Assembly: GCA_905372445.1 (NCBI GenBank)
Contig: CAJPPF010000134.1
Location: forward strand, 1 to 6,281
Reading direction: 5' to 3'
DNA: 6,281 bases
Origin: an uncultured Prevotella sp.
Lineage (GTDB): Bacteria; Bacteroidota; Bacteroidia; Bacteroidales; Bacteroidaceae
Shown here: positions 1-6,281 of the stretch, one piece after another
Numbering within the stretch: the stretch's first letter is position 1
Layout: each line of letters begins with the position of its first letter
The notes under the pieces: model-generated
Told to the model about the DNA's origin: nothing
The model's input: only the letters and a program-made list of their open reading frames with translations
Databases searched by the model: none
Made by a program: the position numbers and the translations under genes

Positions 1-1736
1 TTAGCTTGCAGCCACAATGCCACCGTCCCTGCCACAACAGGTGCCGCCATTGATGTTCCTATATTCACATCATAGTAGTCGTTGCCGCTCTTTGCAACTG
101 CCGTTGACGTATTGAGCAATGCGTAATAGCGTGAAGTAGCAGAGATTACAGCTGCGCCAGGAGCTGTCACGTCAGGTTTTGTGCGTCCATCTACAGTTGG
201 ACCTATGCTTGAGAAAGACGAGATGTCGTCCTTTTTGCCCACGAGATTCTTGTTGAGTTCGTAGACAGCACCGTCAAGTGCTGTGTAAAACATCTTTGAG
301 TTGTAAGATCCTACCGACACCACATCGTTACTCGTTCCACCTAATTCGCCCACGGTGTAACTGTTGTCACCATTGGTCCATCCACGCTTACTAGGCGAAG
401 TGAACATTCCGCCTTTAGCATTGTTCCACATATGCACCTCGTCGCCATCCGCACCATCAACGATGATAGCAATTTTACGGTTCTCGGCAATCTGCGTTGC
501 TCGGCTCATAAGTAGCACTTCGGTACAGTTGTTGTCGGGATTGACAGCAGCCGCGATCTGTACTGTACCTACTACATCGCATCCATCAGGAAAAACAAAT
601 TTTACATCTTTTGTGCCCGAAGTCGACACTGCAGGCGATTCGGCTAACACCTTGCCGCGAAGACCGTCAACCACAGCAGCCTTTACAGAGATAGCGGATC
701 CTTCTGACCCCCAGATGTCCACGTATGCTGATTTTATTGTTGTCGTGGAAGAAGCCGAGTAGCCCAACATTGTTTTCATCCTCGTGTCGTCCTTGGTAAA
801 TTTTTTGCTTGCGTGCAAGTTCTCACTTCCCTCATTACCACACGCACCCACTATGATGCGACCAGGTCCCACAAGTTGAGCAAATGCCTGGTCTGTAGGA
901 GATGTTCCGTCGTGCGGTCCAATATGAGAACCGAGGCTGATGTTTACTACTGCTGGCTTACCCACGCTCTCGGAGTAGTCGAATATATACTTTATTCCAT
1001 CCACTATATTGGTATTGCCCTGTTTGAAGCTAACAAACACAAGATCTGCGTCGGGAGCAATTCCATAGAAATCGGTAGTCATGTCGCCTCCGGCAGCAAT
1101 ACCTGCAACATGCGTGGCATGGAACACTGAGTACATGTCGGTCTTGGCTGCCTTCATCTCATCGAGCGAGGTGTATTCTGTGCCATAACTATATCCTTTA
1201 GGTGCGTTCCCTGCTGTGGAGTTTTGATCCCAGATGCGCTTCACACGTGTGTCTGAGCCATCTCTACTCATAAAGTCGACGTGGGCATACTCAAAGCCGT
1301 TGTCCACAATGCCCACTACCACGCCTTTGCCAGTGTAGTTGCCTGTACCAATTGTAGCAGATTGGCACGCGTCTACACGACTTTTTCTGCGAGCCTCATC
1401 CAAGAGCAGGCGTGCCTCGGTGGCAGCCTGTACATATTTCACTCCACCGAGTGCAGCCACTTTCGCAATATTACATACTGGTAGCGAAACTGTTACGAGT
1501 GCGGTAGATAGTTTACTGTGCACTTCGCCACCTAGCATGACTATGCTATCAAGAGTCGAAGTATCAGTAATTGTGACAAAGGCATCTATGCGATTATTAC
1601 CTTGTAAAGGTGCCTCACGGCGTGCTGTATTGTCGTCCCCCATGAGCAAGATACTCGTGTTTGGCGACAATTTCTGAGCATTAGCTTTTACCCCAAATAA
1701 AAGGAGCGTAGTTGCAATGAGAATTTTTTTTACCAT
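1..1736 (-). CDS. S8 subtilisin-like serine protease, exported, 3' end outside the window
   Basis: Secreted endopeptidase of the subtilase (S8) family; the first 578 residues are visible and the frame runs off the left edge without a stop. Residues 1-20 look like a signal peptide, with likely cleavage at ANA|Q. Residues about 45-115 resemble an I9-type inhibitory propeptide. The catalytic domain starts near 125: Asp145 in GIVDNGF, His206 in HATHVAG, oxyanion Asn301 in GACGNEG and nucleophile Ser562 in GTSMAAPVVAG. All four key residues are present, so an active enzyme is expected. The usual HGTH reads HATH. Asn301 and Ser562 lie 261 residues apart, against about 66 in subtilisin BPN', so a large beta-rich insert (roughly 305-460) splits the domain. 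An in-frame TAA four codons upstream makes this ATG the first usable start. It lies 204 bases downstream of three coupled genes for exported proteins. Whether it ends in a T9SS tail cannot be seen. The substrate is unknown. Confidence 0.95.
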   Translation of the reverse strand, partial: MVKKILIATTLLLFGVKANAQKLSPNTSILLMGDDNTARREAPLQGNNRIDAFVTITDTSTLDSIVMLGGEVHSKLSTALVTVSLPVCNIAKVAALGGVKYVQAATEARLLLDEARRKSRVDACQSATIGTGNYTGKGVVVGIVDNGFEYAHVDFMSRDGSDTRVKRIWDQNSTAGNAPKGYSYGTEYTSLDEMKAAKTDMYSVFHATHVAGIAAGGDMTTDFYGIAPDADLVFVSFKQGNTNIVDGIKYIFDYSESVGKPAVVNISLGSHIGPHDGTSPTDQAFAQLVGPGRIIVGACGNEGSENLHASKKFTKDDTRMKTMLGYSASSTTTIKSAYVDIWGSEGSAISVKAAVVDGLRGKVLAESPAVSTSGTKDVKFVFPDGCDVVGTVQIAAAVNPDNNCTEVLLMSRATQIAENRKIAIIVDGADGDEVHMWNNAKGGMFTSPSKRGWTNGDNSYTVGELGGTSNDVVSVGSYNSKMFYTALDGAVYELNKNLVGKKDDISSFSSIGPTVDGRTKPDVTAPGAAVISATSRYYALLNTSTAVAKSGNDYYDVNIGTSMAAPVVAGTVALWLQA

Positions 1737-1759
1737 TTCTTTGTTTTATTCTTTCATAG

Positions 1760-1810
1760 TAAGTGGATGTTCCTTCCATGAAATTGTGGAGCGACTGGTA
1801 CATCCACTTA
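1760..1810 (-). promoter_or_regulatory. Perfect 11-bp inverted repeat in the protease leader
   Basis: TAAGTGGATGT at 1760-1770 is the exact reverse complement of ACATCCACTTA at 1800-1810, with a 29-base spacer. In a transcript running into the protease gene this would form an 11-bp stem ending 23 bases before the start codon. No U-tract follows on either strand, so it is a poor intrinsic terminator. A leader hairpin affecting translation or RNA stability, or a two-half-site protein-binding site, fits better. Between stem and gene is a three-codon ORF (ATG AAA GAA TAA, 1757-1746) in frame with the protease. The inverted repeat is directly visible; its role is inferred. Confidence 0.5.
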
Positions 1811-1826
1811 TGGTTATTTATATAAT

Positions 1827-1926
1827 GAAACCTTTGCAAAAGTCCACAAAAAGAAGAAATCCGTGAATAGAACTTGCTGATAATCAAGAGTGGAATTTTC
1901 CATAAAAAGACTTTTGCAGAGGTTTC
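1827..1926. mobile_element. MITE-like element, 100 bp, with 18-bp terminal inverted repeats and 5-bp target duplication
   Basis: GAAACCTTTGCAAAAGTC at 1827-1844 and GACTTTTGCAGAGGTTTC at 1909-1926 are inverted repeats matching at 17 of 18 positions. They enclose 64 AT-rich bases with no coding capacity. Immediately outside, ATAAT at 1822-1826 and ATAAT at 1927-1931 form a perfect direct repeat, as expected of a target-site duplication. Terminal repeats, duplication, small size and lack of a transposase gene together define a miniature inverted-repeat transposable element moved in trans. I cannot assign the parental IS family. It lies 14 bases beyond the stop codon of the 474-residue gene, so it does not truncate that gene. 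Without the element and one ATAAT copy, the gap to the protease would be 99 rather than 204 bases. It may alter read-through into the protease or contribute promoter sequence, but I found no convincing Bacteroidetes promoter in it. Confidence 0.75.
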
Positions 1927-1940
1927 ATAATACTAGTTCT

Positions 1941-3365
1941 TTAATATTTGCCAGTAGGTTGCCCCTTGAACGACACCACGAGCCTTGTGTTATCGCCGCC
2001 ATTCACGACATTTGTGCCTTTGCAATCGTAACGATTTGTCACGTCAAGATAGATGGAGTAGTTCCCATTATTGTCGCGACTGATGGTAAACGTACCATTG
2101 TTGGGAACATTGCTATAGCCTCCATACTTTGCATCGGGAGACGTGAGCTGAATGCCGCCTGCAGTGTACTTCAGCGAGAACATGTCACCGTCCTTAAGTT
2201 GCGCTAAGTCTATCTTGCCTGCATTAAGCAGAGATGTATTGAACTGCAGTTCCACCCTCGAGTTATCGTATTTTGACGTGCTTCCCTTGGGATAGAGATA
2301 TAGGATCATGTACGAACTTTTGTCCTTGTAGAGAACCTTATCAATGATAGCTGTATTCACCTCCTCTCCATCTGAGTTGTAGTAATGATATCCATTCTGC
2401 ATTACCGGGGTTGGAATCATTGGTTCGAGGTTGTCTACATCGGCATATGGTCCCAGATAATCGGCATCTACTTGTGTGCCGTCGTAAAGTGTTGCTACGA
2501 CGTGTGTATACTGCTGTCCTGCAAAGTCTATGGCGGTGGTGATTGTCCCTGTCGTCACCTTATCGTGGACGGTACCCGTGGCGTAATCAATAAGGCGGAA
2601 AGTGTAGCTATCGGCATCGGTTGCCATATCGACGGCAGAGTTGTTGAACTTTGATGCAGATACGCTAATCCAAATGGCATATTTTCCTTCCTGCACGTCT
2701 TTTGGTGTGCTGGCTGTCACGTCGGAAAATGCCAGTTGCGTGGCGTCACCTACTGATGCAGGTTGTATGCGGAACGCGCTGGCAATGTGCTTCGTGGTCG
2801 TTTCCCCGCCAGTAGGTGTGATTTTTATAATTGAACTGGCATTATAAGAACGGCTGAACGTTCCTTTGTAAACGGCACGGAATTCCACTTCTCCCTCAAG
2901 CTCACTTTCCAAAGCCACTGTGATGTTTTTGCCGAACTTGTCGAACTTGACGACAAGCATGCCTATTGGTTTTACCTTGGTGTCCTCCTTGTATATGACC
3001 ACACCTTCGGCATCAGCTGATGCGAGATCAATATTTTTTCCAATAAGACTCTCAGGAAGAGTAATAGTGATATCGGGAACAGTACCCATCGGGTTGGGAG
3101 TCCTGTAGAGACTCACCGTGTAGCTATTTGCTTTCTGACCTATTACTACACTTTCGATGTCAGTTACCTTGTCATCGAGTGCCCACTGGTTGTTGAGTGT
3201 AGGTTTTACACGCTCACCGAAAGTAACACGTTCTATGTTCTTAACCAAATACGTTACTTGATTTCCGTCTTTCTGTACCACGGTCATGATACGTTTCTGT
3301 TCCTGTGCCACGCTACTCAAAACTACTGTGAGAGCGAGTACTGTCATTATAAAAGTCTTTCTCAT
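1941..3365 (-). CDS. Exported beta-rich repeat protein, 474 aa, no visible T9SS tail
   Basis: I do not recognise a named family. Residues 1-20 form a signal peptide, probably cleaved at VA|QEQ. Residues 24-50 carry a short block (IMTVVQKDG, then VKNIERVTFG) that resembles residues 29-55 of the first gene of the operon. The rest appears to hold three diverged units at about 78-170, 226-308 and 349-469. Each opens with a strand such as YTVSLY, YAIWIS or YMILYL and ends with a hydrophobic strand followed by a charged turn and an aromatic-rich strand. The last unit (GTFTISRD, then YSIYLDV) resembles the repeats of the 608-residue neighbour. The protein ends in KGQPTGKY and lacks the G-Y-hydrophobic and terminal lysine pattern of a T9SS type A domain, so it may stay periplasmic or be surface-held by partners. 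The start overlaps the upstream stop as ATGA, suggesting translational coupling. Function unknown; binding or inhibition are possibilities only. Confidence 0.9.
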   Translation of the reverse strand: MRKTFIMTVLALTVVLSSVAQEQKRIMTVVQKDGNQVTYLVKNIERVTFGERVKPTLNNQWALDDKVTDIESVVIGQKANSYTVSLYRTPNPMGTVPDITITLPESLIGKNIDLASADAEGVVIYKEDTKVKPIGMLVVKFDKFGKNITVALESELEGEVEFRAVYKGTFSRSYNASSIIKITPTGGETTTKHIASAFRIQPASVGDATQLAFSDVTASTPKDVQEGKYAIWISVSASKFNNSAVDMATDADSYTFRLIDYATGTVHDKVTTGTITTAIDFAGQQYTHVVATLYDGTQVDADYLGPYADVDNLEPMIPTPVMQNGYHYYNSDGEEVNTAIIDKVLYKDKSSYMILYLYPKGSTSKYDNSRVELQFNTSLLNAGKIDLAQLKDGDMFSLKYTAGGIQLTSPDAKYGGYSNVPNNGTFTISRDNNGNYSIYLDVTNRYDCKGTNVVNGGDNTRLVVSFKGQPTGKY

Positions 3366-5188
3366 TTTATTGCGAATTTAGTTATGTTCTTATCGCCTGT
3401 TTTTATAATATAAAATCCTTTGCCAAGACGGCTCACGTCAATTCGGCGTGAACCGATAGATACGAGTGCTATACGTCCGTCAGCAGTAAAGATACGCGTT
3501 GTGGCGTTGGCTTTTTGTTCTTTCTCAAGTACTAGGATGTTTCCTTCGAAGTGAATGCCAGAGCCTTGCTTGTCTGTGATTCTCATTATAGATGTTGGTT
3601 CGTAGTTTTTTTCTATAGGACCGCTCCAAGTTCCTTTTATGAGAAAACCGTTGCCGTCGGTCACATCAATGGTGAATTTATAGTTATTGTTCTCTATTTC
3701 TTCCACGCTGATGCGTCCAGAGGTAACAGCAGCAAACGTATCTACCACCTGGTAGCGACCTTTCGCGAAGTGCCAATATCGCGTACCAATCAGTTCTCCC
3801 CACTTATCGAAATAGCCTTGTGTCATTTTGTAGGGCGCGTAGAGGTTCGTCCACAAATGATTTTGCTCCATAAGTTCATAAGTTCCGGGAACAAGGTCGG
3901 AAACATTGGGATCGGTCTGAAACTCCATTTTGAAAAGGTCGCCCTCATTGCCATCCTTACCACTTGGTGAACCTATATCTACCGATAATACGTTGACGCC
4001 ATTCTGAAGTCCTAGGTAGTAGGCACGTGCTGTCTTTATATAGCTCAAATCTAAAGTTATGTCGTCGTTGAGGTTAGAAATTACGGCTTTTTTCTTATCG
4101 TCCGATTTGTCCACATAAGTAAAGGTAACGTTGTGTGCCGTTCCGTGCACTTTGTGACCGCGGTCGGTAGTACATGCTATGTCGAGATTGAACGTATTTT
4201 CCTTGTCGCCTTTGGTGATTGTTATCGTGCCTTCAGTAATGTAGCCGTAGGCGTAGTCGGTATTGGTTCCGCTCATTGCCTTACGCTGCTTCACATACGT
4301 TCCCATGATTACTGTTATCCCATTGTAGTCTATCTCCATTCCAGGAAAGTAGGTCTCCTTGTTAAAATTGCGTGCCACAGTGTAGACACCGGGCAGCACT
4401 GTGGCTTTCTTCGGGTCGCCAAAGAGACGGTTGAAAGCACAGATAGCGAGGTTGTAGCCTTTTTCTTTCATCGCGCCAGTCTCAGGATCAAAGTTACAGT
4501 CGTACAAGTTGATGTAGATGTTACCTGTATTTGACTTCATTAGGTTTCCATGGTAGAAAGCCATTCCACCTGTGAACGAGGTGTTTATATCCGACGATAT
4601 CTGCGGATAAATGGCAGTTCCACCGTTCATGTTGGTAAAGGTTATGTTTCCTTTAAAATTGTATATCGTGCCATCGCTATCGGTGAAGGAAATGATGTAA
4701 CCTTCATTGATGTTATGTGCAATATTTACTACTCCCTCTATGCTGGGTACATGATTTGATGCCTTGCCGTCTGCATCGTAATAGATAACTTCGGAATAGT
4801 CGGGAGCGTACACCAGCTGGGACGCAGAAGAACTGCCATCAGCCATAAATTCGCCAGTTGGCAGTCTACCTTCAGAGCCTTGTGGCACATAGAGATCAAG
4901 CATCACTACGTTGGAATTGATGGCCTCTATCCTTCCCTCGGCATCGTTGTACGACGCATCGCGAGTGTCAGCAAGTACGATATAGTAGTTGTCTTTCGTC
5001 TTACTATCCGAGGCAGCCTTGTAGTAGGCGGCTACGACGCTGATTAGAGACACTTGCTTTGCCTCGAACTTAGTTGCCGACTGTGCTGCGGTGTGGTGAG
5101 TTTTCACTTTGGCAAAAGCCGTTTGACCTATAGCGCATAGGCTTGAGAGTACAAAGAGGAATGTTGTTAAGAATAAAGTCTTTTTCAT
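3362..5188 (-). CDS. Exported protein with three ~160-residue repeats and a T9SS type A-like C-terminal domain, 608 aa
   Basis: No named family recognised. Residues 1-21 are a signal peptide (MKKTLFLTTFLF, probable cleavage after AIG). Three diverged units follow, at about 54-184, 209-353 and 389-525. Each has an opening strand (NYYIVLAD, NIYINLYD, AYYLGLQN), a central turn (LPTGEF, LPGVYTV, VPGTYEL) and a closing hairpin (EGVVNI to YIISFTDSDG; EGTITI to FNLDIACTTDRG; SGRISV to YKFTIDVTDGNG), then an aligned KG/HGT segment. Matching points lie 156-170 residues apart, pointing to tandem duplication of a beta-rich domain. Residues about 549-608 resemble a T9SS type A sorting domain: TADGRIALVS, a middle RRIDVSRLGKGFYIIK and a terminal KFAIK. 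By family knowledge this would direct outer-membrane export and surface attachment or release. Both junctions with neighbours overlap as ATGA. No catalytic motif is visible, so a binding, scaffold or inhibitory role is more likely than an enzyme. Confidence 0.93.
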   Translation of the reverse strand: MKKTLFLTTFLFVLSSLCAIGQTAFAKVKTHHTAAQSATKFEAKQVSLISVVAAYYKAASDSKTKDNYYIVLADTRDASYNDAEGRIEAINSNVVMLDLYVPQGSEGRLPTGEFMADGSSSASQLVYAPDYSEVIYYDADGKASNHVPSIEGVVNIAHNINEGYIISFTDSDGTIYNFKGNITFTNMNGGTAIYPQISSDINTSFTGGMAFYHGNLMKSNTGNIYINLYDCNFDPETGAMKEKGYNLAICAFNRLFGDPKKATVLPGVYTVARNFNKETYFPGMEIDYNGITVIMGTYVKQRKAMSGTNTDYAYGYITEGTITITKGDKENTFNLDIACTTDRGHKVHGTAHNVTFTYVDKSDDKKKAVISNLNDDITLDLSYIKTARAYYLGLQNGVNVLSVDIGSPSGKDGNEGDLFKMEFQTDPNVSDLVPGTYELMEQNHLWTNLYAPYKMTQGYFDKWGELIGTRYWHFAKGRYQVVDTFAAVTSGRISVEEIENNNYKFTIDVTDGNGFLIKGTWSGPIEKNYEPTSIMRITDKQGSGIHFEGNILVLEKEQKANATTRIFTADGRIALVSIGSRRIDVSRLGKGFYIIKTGDKNITKFAIK

Positions 5189-5676
5189 TTCTTTATGATT
5201 TTAAATGATTGTTCTCCTTCTAGGTGAAATATATATGTCCCTAAAGCACAGTCTTCGAGGCTCATTTGAACGTATCTGTTCTCTACACGCTGACGCTTTA
5301 TTAATCGTCCATCAGTATTGTAGAGAGAGGTATAGAGAGCATGTGTACCCTTCACTGTTATACTGATATTATCAATATATGAGAAACTGAAGTCGTTAGC
5401 ATTAAGTTTGTCTGCTACGTCGGAAGTTGCATTAGTGAAATGGAATTCCACCACTTGCGACAGTTCGTAGTCAGTGGTAAGAGACTGAGATGTAACGGTA
5501 AGCTTGCTATCTGCAAAACTTATTTCTGGTTTGTCAGCAAGCAGGAATTTTGCCGTATGGTCATCGGCAAACTTCAAGACAAGTACTTCTGGCAGTTCGC
5601 CATTGGCTGCACTAACTGTCAACGAACAACATGCGAGAAACGCAAATAATAATTTTAGAAGCCGTTTTTCTTTCAT
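5185..5676 (-). CDS. Small exported protein with T9SS type A-like C-terminal domain, 163 aa
   Basis: First gene of the coupled set; no named family recognised. Residues 1-23 are a signal peptide with likely cleavage at VSA|A. A Cys pair at 16-17 (LACCS) gives a poor lipobox, so lipoprotein processing is possible but less likely. Residues 29-55 (VLVLKFADDH, then KPEISFADS) form a block also seen at the N-terminus of the 474-residue gene. The last 65 residues resemble a T9SS type A sorting domain: ALYTSLYNTDGRLIK, an LEDCALGTYIFHLE core and the terminal KIIKK. The protein is mostly signal, a short beta-rich body of about 75 residues and the sorting tail, so it looks like a small surface-delivered domain rather than an enzyme. 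Its stop overlaps the next start as ATGA. The start is supported by the signal peptide directly after ATG AAA GAA; the leader is AT-rich with no Shine-Dalgarno sequence, as is common in Bacteroidetes. Confidence 0.9.
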   Translation of the reverse strand: MKEKRLLKLLFAFLACCSLTVSAANGELPEVLVLKFADDHTAKFLLADKPEISFADSKLTVTSQSLTTDYELSQVVEFHFTNATSDVADKLNANDFSFSYIDNISITVKGTHALYTSLYNTDGRLIKRQRVENRYVQMSLEDCALGTYIFHLEGEQSFKIIKK

Positions 5677-5740
5677 AAAATATTTGTTGGTTAAACGTAA
5701 TTTCGCAATTTAATTATATTATAATGTAATGCTTGACTTA

Positions 5741-5760
5741 GTGCTAAAATGTTTTAGCAC
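5741..5760. promoter_or_regulatory. Perfect 9+9 bp palindrome upstream of the operon, candidate operator
   Basis: GTGCTAAAA, a TG centre, then TTTTAGCAC: a perfect palindrome with 9-bp arms, ending 64 bases before the first ATG of the operon. Its form suits a binding site for a dimeric regulator. As RNA it would give a short hairpin with a tight loop. No run of T follows directly on either strand, so a terminator is unlikely. Just downstream on the minus strand is an AT-only stretch including ATTATATTATAAT (5713-5725), itself a palindrome. The symmetry is seen; the operator role is inferred from form and position. Confidence 0.45.
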
Positions 5761-5793
5761 ATTTATAGTTTTTCTTCAAATTCTTTTTCTGTG

Positions 5794-5810
5794 AGTTGAT
5801 CTTTTCAACT
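5794..5810. repeat. Short inverted repeat in the operon leader region
   Basis: AGTTGA and TCAACT form perfect 6-bp arms around a 5-base spacer, 33 bases to the right of the larger palindrome. It could be a second protein-binding site or chance in AT-rich DNA. No stronger support is visible. Confidence 0.25.
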
Positions 5811-6281
5811 ATGTACAATAAATGAAAAGGTTTAATTGTAAATTTGGTAATCATAAGAAAGTCATTAATAATAAAAATAGTGAAAAGTACCCATTGGCTT
5901 TTAGAAAAAAACTTGCATCTCTTAAGAAATTTAACTTTTTTGTGTAAAGATTGTGCATATGCTGGTTTGAACTTGATAATTTGAGAAATACTAAGTTATT
6001 GTTAAAAACAACGATATGTTCAATTCTTAATCATATTTGTTAACTTTGTTTAATTCTGCCAACGGATTGCTTATTCAATTTTGCGCCTAATTTTTTATTA
6101 AAAACGTCTAATAGATTGATAGCGTCCTGACAAGAGATTCTATCAGCTTTGTGCTTTTATTTTTATCACTAACTCTACAATCGTAAATACTGTCCATCAT
6201 TTATAGGAAGAGATAATATTGTGTGATAAAGAAAGGAATAAATTTCTTTTTTTGGTCAAAATTTACTAAAAAGAATTTATA

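Larger units (their letters stand above)
5677..6281. other. AT-rich gene-free region upstream of the operon
   Basis: About 600 bases with markedly higher A+T than the coding region to the left and no convincing gene on either strand. It should hold the promoter of the minus-strand operon, but I found no good match on that strand to the Bacteroidetes -7 consensus (TA, two bases, TTTG); the nearest is AGAATTTG (minus strand, over 5777-5784) with GTTG about 21 bases upstream. On the plus strand TAAATTTG (5839-5846) and TAACTTTG (6041-6048) match the -7 consensus but lack a clear -33 element. A minus-strand frame is open from 5995 to 5744, but its only ATG is at 5854, leaving 36 codons. No tRNA, rRNA or CRISPR-like repeats were seen. 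Confidence 0.6.

Noticed and set aside
1..3. TTA at the left edge, which could be a TAA stop for the protease
   Set aside because: The protease frame reads GCT at positions 5-3 and then AA at 2-1, so this TAA is out of frame. The catalytic Ser motif just before it confirms the frame, and the gene continues outside the window.
1825..1928. Reading the 1825-1928 inverted repeat as an intrinsic terminator for the upstream operon
   Set aside because: The loop would be 64 bases with no U-tract after the second arm, and the exact flanking ATAAT duplication points to a transposable element. A secondary effect on transcription is still possible.
364..2207. Plus-strand and other-frame ORFs of 60-135 codons across the coding region, including a 68-codon minus-strand frame over 1681-1887
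   Set aside because: They overlap the minus-strand genes, lack recognisable domains, and the minus-strand one crosses the mobile element and runs out of frame into the protease. They are shadows of the real genes.
6041..6048. TAACTTTG on the plus strand, matching the Bacteroidetes -7 promoter consensus
   Set aside because: No clear -33 element at the expected spacing and no plus-strand gene downstream inside the window; eight-base matches are common by chance here.
6117..6145. TGATAG / CTATCA 6-bp inverted repeat with a 17-base spacer, followed by T-rich DNA
   Set aside because: Short stem, long loop, and no gene for it to terminate within the window.
6228..6250. Inverted repeat AAAGAAA / TTTCTTT followed by T residues, terminator-like on the plus strand
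   Set aside because: The stem is mostly A-T pairs in very AT-rich sequence and no plus-strand gene precedes it, so chance is the likelier explanation.

Overview
The window reads as Bacteroidetes chromosome, most likely Prevotellaceae or a close Bacteroidales relative. The basis is the style of the exported proteins: short signal peptides, two C-terminal tails resembling type IX secretion (T9SS) type A sorting domains, and a Bacteroidetes-style subtilase. Leaders are AT-rich and show no convincing Shine-Dalgarno sequence. No species marker is present, so the assignment stays at family or order level.

All genes lie on the minus strand and are read from right to left. At the right is about 600 bases of very AT-rich DNA with no convincing gene; it holds a perfect 9+9 bp palindrome 64 bases before the first start codon. 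Three genes follow with ATGA (4-base) overlaps: a 163-residue exported protein with a T9SS-like tail (5676-5185), a 608-residue exported protein built from three diverged repeats plus a T9SS-like tail (5188-3362), and a 474-residue exported repeat protein with no visible tail (3365-1941). After a 204-base gap comes the 5' part of an S8 subtilisin-like serine protease (1736 to beyond base 1), whose full catalytic set is visible.

The gap before the protease holds a 100 bp element with 18 bp terminal inverted repeats (17/18 matching) bounded by a perfect 5 bp direct repeat, ATAAT. This has the form of a MITE (miniature inverted-repeat transposable element) that kept its target duplication. Between it and the protease start is a perfect 11+11 bp inverted repeat that could form a leader hairpin.

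How the genes work together is inference. The four products all appear to be exported, at least two probably through T9SS to the cell surface, and the three upstream genes look translationally coupled. A surface cassette in which repeat-bearing beta-rich proteins serve a subtilase (as substrate binders, inhibitors or surface anchors) fits, but the sequence does not prove any of these roles. The repeat proteins match no family I can name.
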